This document shows positions 1 through 6,594 of a DNA stretch of 16,326 nucleotides, in pieces (position 1 is the stretch's first letter; the number at the start of each line of letters is the position of its first letter). This DNA comes from CAYMSF01 sp964542255 (lineage in GTDB: Bacteria; Verrucomicrobiota; Lentisphaeria; Victivallales; Victivallaceae). The stretch covers positions 1 to 16,326 of the forward strand of contig CAZITV010000034.1 in the NCBI GenBank assembly GCA_964542255.1. The letters run 5' to 3'. The translations under genes and the position numbers were made by a program. The notes below the pieces were generated by a model. It was not told the DNA's origin and did no database searches. It was given only the letters and a program-made list of their open reading frames with translations.

Positions 1-474
1 CGCCATTTTACATTTCATCCGAACGGTAAATCGGCTTATGTTATTGCCGAACATGACAGTACGATTACACGATTTGACTATAATGACCAAACGGGCAAGC
101 TTAGTCCGGTACAAACTGTATCAACTTTGCCGCCAGAATACAATGGAAAAAATTGGTGTGCTGAAATCAAAGTTAGGCCGGATGGAAAATTTCTTTACGG
201 TTCTAACCGCGGGCATAATTCGATTGCAATATTCAGAATAGACCAAACTACCGGGGCATTGACTGCTGCCGGACATCAAGGCGCAGGAATTAGCACTCCG
301 CGCCATTTTAATATTGACGACAGCGGTCAATATTGCCTTGTGGCAAACCAGACCGGCAATAACGTTTCTCTATATAAAATAGATAATCAATCCGGACAGT
401 TGATGGAAACCGCCAGGCAAATTAACATCAGTGCGCCGGTTTGCGTTCAATTTAAACCTGCGGTGATATATTAA
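1..474 (+). CDS. Lactonase-type seven-bladed beta-propeller protein (6-phosphogluconolactonase family), 3' part
   Basis: The reading frame is open from the first base and ends at TAA 472-474, giving 157 C-terminal residues; the 5' end lies outside the window. Two blade-like repeats begin with the same RHF motif: RHFTFHPNGK at residues 1-10 and RHFNIDDSGQ about 100 residues later. A third blade opens with VRPDGKFLYGSNRGHNSI. The pattern HPNG/RPDGKFLY-SNRG-NSIAIF-ID-TG-L is typical of the lactonase family PF10282 (Pgl/YbhE-like). Members hydrolyse 6-phosphogluconolactone in the oxidative pentose phosphate pathway or act on other sugar lactones, and substrate cannot be told from this fragment. 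A TTG at 127 is internal and is not a start. The GT2 gene follows after 49 bases with no evident terminator, so cotranscription is possible, but function gives no clear link. Confidence 0.85.
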   Translation, partial: RHFTFHPNGKSAYVIAEHDSTITRFDYNDQTGKLSPVQTVSTLPPEYNGKNWCAEIKVRPDGKFLYGSNRGHNSIAIFRIDQTTGALTAAGHQGAGISTPRHFNIDDSGQYCLVANQTGNNVSLYKIDNQSGQLMETARQINISAPVCVQFKPAVIY

Positions 475-523
475 AAGCACATAATATTCTCCATTGCGGA
501 GCTAATAAAAATATGGAATCAGT

Positions 524-1306
524 ATGAAAATTTCTGTAATCACCCCAGTCTATAACGGCGAAAAATTTATTCGGCATACGATTGAAAGCGTCTTGCAGCA
601 AAAGGGCAATTTTGAGCTGGAATATATCATTTGTGACGGTATGTCAACAGACGGAACATTAAAAATCCTGGAAGAATACAAAGACCGTTGTACTGTTATA
701 TCGCGCAAAGATGGTTCTGCTCAGGCCGCGATTAACTACGGTATGGCACTAGCTACCGGTGATGTCGGGGGGTGGCTTAATGCCGATGACTTGTTTGAGT
801 CAGGAACACTGCAGGCAGTCGCCACTGCGTTTGAACAGTATCCGGAGCGGCGCTGGCTTTATGGACGATGCCGGATTATTGATGAACACGGTGTTGAGAT
901 CCGCCGTCCAATTACAGTATATAAAAATTTGTTAGGTTTTTTTTACAGTAAAACAGTGCTGCTATGTGAGAATTTTATTAACCAGCCGGCAACATTTTGG
1001 CGGATGGATTTATGGCGGGAAACAGGCAATCTGGATAAAAAGTTTCGTGCGGCCTGGGATTATGAACTTTGGATGTTAATGGCGGGAAAATCGCGGCCTA
1101 TACATCTGCGGAAACTGCTGGCGTCATTCCGCCGTCACGATGATTCTATCAGCAATAATCATTTTGAACAACAGTTTCAGGAAGAGCTTGATATTAGCCG
1201 TAAATATGGCAGCACCATAACGTCTTTTATTCATATGCTTAACGCTAAAAAAATAGTTTGGATATATAAACTGCTTGCGGTTATCGGGAATAAATCAAAA
1301 AAATAA
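524..1306 (+). CDS. GT2 family glycosyltransferase
   Basis: The product has 260 residues, a usual length for a single-domain GT-A fold enzyme. The N-terminus MKISVITPVYNGEKFIRHTI is the classic nucleotide-binding start of family GT2. CDGMSTDGT (38-45) and the acidic NADD (86-89, the DXD-type metal/nucleotide-sugar site, preceded by GGW) follow. The acceptor half carries WDYELWMLM (residues about 178-186), where family members place the catalytic base region. It should transfer a sugar from a nucleotide-sugar at the cytoplasmic face, for a surface polysaccharide or glycan. The closest pattern is the WfgS/WfeV-like group of polysaccharide glycosyltransferases. No signal peptide or strong membrane segment is visible. 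The ribosome-binding site is weak (only an ATGGA element about 7 bases upstream). A membrane glycosyltransferase starts one base after its stop, so the two are almost certainly one transcript. Sugar and acceptor are unknown. Confidence 0.9.
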   Translation: MKISVITPVYNGEKFIRHTIESVLQQKGNFELEYIICDGMSTDGTLKILEEYKDRCTVISRKDGSAQAAINYGMALATGDVGGWLNADDLFESGTLQAVATAFEQYPERRWLYGRCRIIDEHGVEIRRPITVYKNLLGFFYSKTVLLCENFINQPATFWRMDLWRETGNLDKKFRAAWDYELWMLMAGKSRPIHLRKLLASFRRHDDSISNNHFEQQFQEELDISRKYGSTITSFIHMLNAKKIVWIYKLLAVIGNKSKK

Positions 1307-1307
1307 A

Positions 1308-2903
1308 ATGTGCAAAATAATAATAGTTTTGGCTGAAAAATGTCGTCTCTTTTTGGCAACATTAGTTCATCGCTGCCGTTGCTGGCACTTGATGGTTATT
1401 CTTTCCTTGCCGGTTCTTTGTCTTGGGATTATTGGGAACCCGCGTTTTAATGACGGCGTTTGGCATCTAAAATGCGTTCGCGCCTGGTGTGAACAAGGCA
1501 CCCGTCCCATTCAAGTTGCCAGCAAAAATAACTTTAATATCTATCACGAGGAAAGTCCGCTTTGGTACGGGATCAATATGACGGTTTGTCAGTTGACTGG
1601 CGGATACAGCTATTATACCGTGCAATGTGTTCAGACACTATTTTTTGCGTTAATCTTGTGGCTGGTTTATCTCCTGACAAAACATTTTGCCGGCAGTTAC
1701 CGTGCCAAATATGCCGTGCTCCTAGTTGGAATGACGCCAATTCTCCCGGTATGCGCAGTGCTTACTTTTATAGATTTGTTATGTGCCGCAATCATTTTAC
1801 TTATTATTTTGCTGCTGATAAAAAAGCAATTTTGGTGGTGTGCGTTGGCAATGGCGGGGTTATGGTATTCCAAACGGACTGGAATGATTTTGTTGCCGCC
1901 ATTTTTTCTGTTGTTCGCGGCTGATTGCCTAATGCATTACCGTCATAAAATAATTTATGCCGTTTTAACTATCAGCGGCAGTCTGCTGTTAATCTCGCTG
2001 CTGATAATTCCGGACTTGCAGTTCCGCGCGGCAAAATTCGGCAGTGACGATATGGTCGTCCGCGAATTGGTAAAACTGTCCACAAAAATTGGCGTTCAGA
2101 TTAAATTGCACAATCCACCGCCGCCACCGCAAAATGACGGTGTCGTCATAAAGTATAAAAATGACAAAAACTCCGTCATTCCCGAGATAACCAATTACTA
2201 CTATGCGGCCAGCAACCGTCCGGCAGCAGTAATTCCCTTGCCAAACTTCCTGCAATGGTTCGGATTTGCCTTGCCATTATTAACGGCACTGCTTTTTTGG
2301 CAGTTGTGCAGCAGCCGGTTGTGCCGTCACGAGTTGTGGCGGCGCTATATGGTTTTAGGATTGCCGGCAGTGTTGTTTTTTTTGCTTTGGTTGATTTTTG
2401 CCCGTCGGTATGGTAGATATCTAGTCGTCATTTTTCCAGTCTTCGCGGTTATTTTATCGGCGCTCTGCCGGTTTAACCGCAAGAGTGTTCTATTTTGCAT
2501 TATTGCCGCCGTTGTGCTGATACAATATTGTGCTGTTATCGTGTTTATGGCAAAAACCGTGCCGCTTGATGCCGATGTTGCCCAGGTATTATCTTACCTC
2601 AAACAACAGCGGTCATCACCTCAGAGCAAAATTTTTTGGGAAGAGTGGGAAATGGCGTCGTACTATATTCCCGGCACTGATGCAACCTTTACTCATGAAA
2701 TTTTTAGCAGTAACGCTATCGTTAGTAATTTACTTCATAACAATATTAACACAGTTATCGTTGCCAAACGGTTCAACTACAATTTTGCTGGTGCGATTAA
2801 TGAAAAAGGGTGGCCGCGGCATATTCTAGAAGCATTTGAAAAATCTCCTGGCGTCAGCAGGGTTTTAGACAATCCGCAATACTCTGTTTATCAATTAAGG
2901 TAA
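1308..2903 (+). CDS. Multi-pass membrane protein, putative GT-C (GT39/ArnT-like) glycosyltransferase
   Basis: Starting from ATG 1308, one base after the GT2 stop, the product has 531 residues. A TTG at 1275 would extend it into the GT2 gene, and neither start has a convincing Shine-Dalgarno, so the ATG is preferred. A first hydrophobic helix (about 27-43) is followed by NPRFNDGVWHLK, where FND (47-49) occupies the place of the catalytic acidic motif in the first large external loop of GT-C enzymes. About nine or ten further hydrophobic helices follow, then a soluble C-terminal segment of about 120 residues ending YSVYQLR. A large loop between helices contains five consecutive prolines (about residues 270-274). 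GT-C enzymes use polyprenyl-phosphate sugars and act on the outer side of the inner membrane, for example modifying lipid A or proteins. The pairing with GT2, which could make the lipid-linked donor or precursor, suits this. The family assignment rests on topology and one motif only. Confidence 0.65.
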   Translation: MCKIIIVLAEKCRLFLATLVHRCRCWHLMVILSLPVLCLGIIGNPRFNDGVWHLKCVRAWCEQGTRPIQVASKNNFNIYHEESPLWYGINMTVCQLTGGYSYYTVQCVQTLFFALILWLVYLLTKHFAGSYRAKYAVLLVGMTPILPVCAVLTFIDLLCAAIILLIILLLIKKQFWWCALAMAGLWYSKRTGMILLPPFFLLFAADCLMHYRHKIIYAVLTISGSLLLISLLIIPDLQFRAAKFGSDDMVVRELVKLSTKIGVQIKLHNPPPPPQNDGVVIKYKNDKNSVIPEITNYYYAASNRPAAVIPLPNFLQWFGFALPLLTALLFWQLCSSRLCRHELWRRYMVLGLPAVLFFLLWLIFARRYGRYLVVIFPVFAVILSALCRFNRKSVLFCIIAAVVLIQYCAVIVFMAKTVPLDADVAQVLSYLKQQRSSPQSKIFWEEWEMASYYIPGTDATFTHEIFSSNAIVSNLLHNNINTVIVAKRFNYNFAGAINEKGWPRHILEAFEKSPGVSRVLDNPQYSVYQLR

Positions 2904-3040
2904 TAGCGCTTTCAGTTTGCAATACTTATTTTTTGCGGTAGTTTATAGCAGATTTTAAACTTACGAGCTCGGAAGTCGTGTCGACATTATTCAGATTTAA
3001 TACTAACGAGCCATATATTAATTTTTGAAAGACCATTACA

Positions 3041-4579
3041 ATGCTTGCAAAAACTTATTCCGCCGCAGTCGTCGGCATTGACGCGTTTATTGTTGAAGTG
3101 GAAATTAACGCAACACAAAAGGGCGAGCAGGATTTTGTAACGATCGTTGGACTGCCGGACCCGGCGATTAAGGAAAGCCGCGAACGGGTACGCTCTGCTT
3201 TGCATAGCTCCGGATTTCCGCACCCCGAGGGAGCAACAGTTATTAATTTAGCTCCGGCGGATTTAAAAAAAGAAGGCGCCGCATTTGATTTAGCTTTAGC
3301 GCTGGGAATGCTTGCAGGAACAGGTTTTATTGACCGCACTATATTTGCTGAAACCGCCATCATCGGTGAATTGGCGCTCAACGGCAATATCCGCAGTGTA
3401 TCCGGAGCTTTGCCAATCGCAGCAAAAGTAGCAAATACTCCGGGTATCAAATCAATTCTTGTGCCGGTAAATAACGCCGGAGAGGCCGCATTGGCCGCTG
3501 GGAAAAATGTTGCGGTCTATCCCGTTAGCCATTTGCGCGAGGCCGTGCAGTTTTTTACTCAAGGCGGTTTATTGCCTTATCATGCTGATTTACAGCAGTT
3601 TATTGCGTCAAATACCGGGCGTGAGCCAGATTTTGCCGAGGTTAAAGGACAAAGCGCCGCGCGCCGGGCGATGGAGATAGCCGCTGCCGGAGGTCACAAC
3701 AGCTTAATGATTGGACCGCCGGGCACTGGTAAGAGCATGATTGCTGCGCGGCTGGCAGGAATTCTGCCGCCGCTGACTTTGGAGGAAACCATTGAAACCA
3801 GCCGTATTCACAGTGTGCTGGGCATGCTTTCATCAGGGCAACCGCTCCTAAACCGCCGTCCGTTTCGTTCTCCACATCATACTATTAGCGATATTGGTCT
3901 GATTGGCGGCGGAAAAAATCCTTCACCAGGAGAAATCAGTTTAGCGCATAATGGTGTGCTGTTTCTTGATGAACTGCCGGAATTTAAACGAAATGTTTTG
4001 GAGGTATTGCGGCAGCCGCTTGAAAGCGGGCATGTTAATATTGGCCGTGCAGCCGGCAGCTTTACTTTTCCGGCCAAATTTATGCTTATCGCCGCGATGA
4101 ATCCATGCCCGTGCGGGATCTTAAATCCATCGCTCGGCTGCCGCTGTAAACCCAATGAAATACGTAAGTACCGCGGCAAAATTTCTGGTCCGCTGCTTGA
4201 CCGGATTGATTTGCACGTTGAAGTGCCACATTTGTCCCAGGATGAATTACTGGCGACTCCGTCAGGCGAAAGCAGTGCAGCAATTTTAACGCGCGTTGTC
4301 GCAGCCAGAGATATTCAATTTAAGCGTTACCAGGGGTTGGGGTTCTATTGCAATGCTAATATGACCAGCAAGGATTTGCATACTTTTTGTAAAATTGGCG
4401 CCGCGGCACAGGCGTTGTTGCGCCATGCCATTACCCGGTTTAACCTTAGCCCAAGAGCCTACGACCGCATCCTCAAAGTTTCCCGTACTATTGCCGATTT
4501 GGATGCTGCTCCTGATATCCGCGAAGAACATCTCTTCGAAGCCGTCAATTACCGCAATCTTGACCGTTCCGAGTGGTAA
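3041..4579 (+). CDS. comM: YifB/ComM family Mg-chelatase-like AAA+ ATPase
   Basis: The product has 512 residues, full length for the family. The N-terminal ChlI/Lon-like domain (about 1-170) contains TIVGLPDPAIKESRERVRSA and NLAPADLKKEGAAFDLALAL. The AAA+ core has Walker A GPPGTGKS (225-232), Walker B VLFLDE (306-311), the NPCPCG element (354-359) with a further cysteine pair CRC, and the GPLLDRIDLHVEV arginine-finger region (383-395). The C-terminal Mg-chelatase domain has NLSPRAYDRILKVSRTIADL. ComM is known in Vibrio, Acinetobacter and Haemophilus as a hexameric helicase that drives branch migration during natural transformation; in other bacteria the role is less clear. Start: ATG 3041 with a weak GAAAGA about 8 bases upstream. 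The 137-bp leader lets it have its own promoter; TTGCGG (2933) - 17 - TAAACT is the best but weak candidate. It converges on larE with a 46-base gap that shows no clear terminator. Confidence 0.95.
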   Translation: MLAKTYSAAVVGIDAFIVEVEINATQKGEQDFVTIVGLPDPAIKESRERVRSALHSSGFPHPEGATVINLAPADLKKEGAAFDLALALGMLAGTGFIDRTIFAETAIIGELALNGNIRSVSGALPIAAKVANTPGIKSILVPVNNAGEAALAAGKNVAVYPVSHLREAVQFFTQGGLLPYHADLQQFIASNTGREPDFAEVKGQSAARRAMEIAAAGGHNSLMIGPPGTGKSMIAARLAGILPPLTLEETIETSRIHSVLGMLSSGQPLLNRRPFRSPHHTISDIGLIGGGKNPSPGEISLAHNGVLFLDELPEFKRNVLEVLRQPLESGHVNIGRAAGSFTFPAKFMLIAAMNPCPCGILNPSLGCRCKPNEIRKYRGKISGPLLDRIDLHVEVPHLSQDELLATPSGESSAAILTRVVAARDIQFKRYQGLGFYCNANMTSKDLHTFCKIGAAAQALLRHAITRFNLSPRAYDRILKVSRTIADLDAAPDIREEHLFEAVNYRNLDRSEW

Positions 4580-4625
4580 TGCTAAAACAGGCGGATTAGG
4601 GATTAGTATAAAAGGCGTTTGCCGG

Positions 4626-5441
4626 TTATCCGTTGTCCTTGACAATATCCTCGTTGAGAGATCCCTGGCGGTAGCCTTCAAGATCAAGCAGGACGGACTT
4701 GAAACCGAGGGATTTGAGTTTATGGATAATTTCCGCGCGGTGAAATGCAACGCCCTCAATATCAGCATAATTTGATTCAATTTTTGCTTTGTCAGGAGCA
4801 ATCAGTCTTACCCGGCAACCAATAAAACCGAGCAGGCGTAGAAACGTTTCAGCCTGGTCTATTATATTAAGCAAGTCATAATTCAGTTCAGTGCCGTATG
4901 GAATTCTGGAGGCTAGGCAAGCCGCCGCCGGGGCATTCCAGTTAGTCATTTTTACCTCTTTGGCGAGCTCGCGAATTTGTGCCTTGCCGAATTCTGCCTG
5001 CAAAAAAGGGTGCAGAATATCGAGTTCGTCCGAGGCTTTTAAGCCTGGACGATAGTCGCCCAGGTCGTCAAGGTTGACCCCATCAGCAAGATTGTCGTAT
5101 CCATCCATTGCCGCGCTAGTTTTCAGAATCGTCATTAATGCTTTTTTACAGTGATAACAGCGTAGTGGGGAGTTTTCCCGGATATCAGCGTTAATCAGCG
5201 GGTCGATTGGGACAATGTTCAATCGCCAGCCGTGGTCAGCGGCCTGTTTTATGGCGAAACTGCGTTCGTGCTCCGGCAACAGTGGAGAGTCAACCAGAAG
5301 CAGCAGCACATTGTCTGCACCTAGTACTTTAACAGCGCAAGCCGCCAGCAGTGAACTGTCGGTGCCGCCGGAATAGGCGATGGCCAGTTTACCATAAGTT
5401 TCAATGATCCGGTATAGTTTAGTGATGACAGCTTTATCCAT
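4626..5441 (-). CDS. larE: LarE, ATP-dependent sulfur transferase of nickel-pincer cofactor synthesis (three-cysteine type)
   Basis: The product has 271 residues, the normal length. The N-terminal PP-loop ATPase motif SGGTDSS (24-30) adenylates the pyridinium dicarboxylate substrate. ADGVNLDDLGDYRPGLKA (about 119-136) and TNWNAPAAACLASRIPYG (about 166-183) are hallmark LarE stretches, and LLDLEGYRQGSLN closes the C-terminal domain. LarE converts the two carboxylates of the LarB product to thiocarboxylates, for later nickel insertion by LarC; the cofactor serves lactate racemase LarA and relatives. C175 matches the sulfur-donating cysteine of the Lactobacillus enzyme, and C95 and C98 (RCYHCK) add two more. 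This is the pattern reported for LarE enzymes holding a [4Fe-4S] cluster. It starts inside the upstream GT4 gene (8-nt overlap), so it is translated from the comEC-GT4 message. larA, larB and larC are not in the window. Confidence 0.93.
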   Translation of the reverse strand: MDKAVITKLYRIIETYGKLAIAYSGGTDSSLLAACAVKVLGADNVLLLLVDSPLLPEHERSFAIKQAADHGWRLNIVPIDPLINADIRENSPLRCYHCKKALMTILKTSAAMDGYDNLADGVNLDDLGDYRPGLKASDELDILHPFLQAEFGKAQIRELAKEVKMTNWNAPAAACLASRIPYGTELNYDLLNIIDQAETFLRLLGFIGCRVRLIAPDKAKIESNYADIEGVAFHRAEIIHKLKSLGFKSVLLDLEGYRQGSLNEDIVKDNG

Positions 5442-6594
5442 TTTTTTTGCTCAATAGTTGTGAATATTCATTTTCGAGTATATCTGCCATCATTCGCCAG
5501 TTAAAATTGGCGGCGGCAAGCTTTTTGCCGTTTTCGCCCATTTTTGCGGCGGCAACTGGATCAGAGAGGATGCGCAGTGCGCCAGCGATGACATCAGCAG
5601 TATTTTCTGGTCTGGCAATAAAACCGGTTTCACCGTTGACGATAACCTCCGGGGTACCGTCAAGGTCAAAACCAATCGCGGGTTTGCCCGAAGCGAGGGC
5701 TTGCACTACTGCCCGCGGCAATCCTTCCCGCAAGGAGAGATGCAGCAGTAAATCCATTTGTGCGATATAGCGGTAAACCTGGTCCGGCGGTACCAATCCG
5801 GCAAAATGAAAGTTTTCTGTCAAGCCCAACTCCGCAATTTCATCTTGCAGCAACTGCATCATTGAACCATTGCCGACAATTAAAAAATGGGTATTTGGAA
5901 ATTGCTTGGCGACTGCCGCGGCGGCAGGAATAAAATATTCATAGCCTTTTAACGGAAAAAGCCGGGCAACTGTGCCGATAACTTTGACGTTGGGGGGGAT
6001 GCCTAACTCCTGTCGTAATTGCGGTTCAGGGACGGAGTTGAGGAATTTATCGGTATCCATACCGCTATAAACCACTTGGTATTTTTCACGCGGTGCGATG
6101 TGATTGGTGACGCACTGTTCAATCATCGCTTGCGCGACGGCGTAAATCCGATGACAGCGTTTTGCCGCCCAGCGTTCCGACCAGATATAGAGTAAATTTT
6201 TCCATAGTTTTTCGTAAGGATGGAAGGCTTGACCGTGGACTGTATGCACCACTACCGGCACCCCGGCATTCCAGGCGGCAGCGCGGCCGACGATGCCGGC
6301 CTTGGAGCTATGAGTATGTACTACGTCAAAATGACGGGAAAGGAAAAACTTTTTTAGTTGCCAATATGCCTGAAGATCCTTTACAGGGTTAATTTGACGG
6401 ACTAGTGACGATATTTCAACAACTTCGAATGCCGGCATATCGGCATTTTCCAATAACTTGCCTTCAGGTCCTGGCGATGGACCTGTAATGAGTACTACTT
6501 CGTGCCCTTTTTCAAGGTGACCGCGAATAGTGAACAGCGTATTTTCCTGGGCACCGCCGACGATCATTCTGGTGATAATATGACAGATTTTCAT
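5434..6594 (-). CDS. GT4 family glycosyltransferase
   Basis: The product has 386 residues with the GT-B fold layout. The N-terminal acceptor domain starts MKICHIITRMIVGGAQENTL, followed by HTHSSKAGIVGR and HTVHGQAF (about 93-124). The C-terminal nucleotide-sugar domain has GTVARLFPLKG (207-217; R211 and K216 expected to contact the phosphates), LIVGNGS, FHFAGLV, and SLREGLPRAVVQALASGKP. The last is the E-x7-E position, here E290 and Q298; the Q variant with PRAxVQA is common in one GT4 branch, so activity is expected. It probably adds a hexose to a lipid-linked or polysaccharide acceptor at the cytoplasmic membrane. ATG overlaps the comEC stop as ATGA (4 nt), a translational-coupling arrangement, and larE starts 8 nt before its own stop. 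The sugar and acceptor are unknown. Confidence 0.93.
   Translation of the reverse strand: MKICHIITRMIVGGAQENTLFTIRGHLEKGHEVVLITGPSPGPEGKLLENADMPAFEVVEISSLVRQINPVKDLQAYWQLKKFFLSRHFDVVHTHSSKAGIVGRAAAWNAGVPVVVHTVHGQAFHPYEKLWKNLLYIWSERWAAKRCHRIYAVAQAMIEQCVTNHIAPREKYQVVYSGMDTDKFLNSVPEPQLRQELGIPPNVKVIGTVARLFPLKGYEYFIPAAAAVAKQFPNTHFLIVGNGSMMQLLQDEIAELGLTENFHFAGLVPPDQVYRYIAQMDLLLHLSLREGLPRAVVQALASGKPAIGFDLDGTPEVIVNGETGFIARPENTADVIAGALRILSDPVAAAKMGENGKKLAAANFNWRMMADILENEYSQLLSKKNG

Noticed and set aside
1275..1307. TTG start extending the GT-C-like protein into the GT2 gene
   Set aside because: It adds only 11 polar residues with no better ribosome-binding site; ATG 1308 directly after the GT2 stop is simpler.
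4580..4625. Bidirectional terminator between the converging comM and larE genes
   Set aside because: No stable hairpin or T-run could be drawn in the 46 bases.
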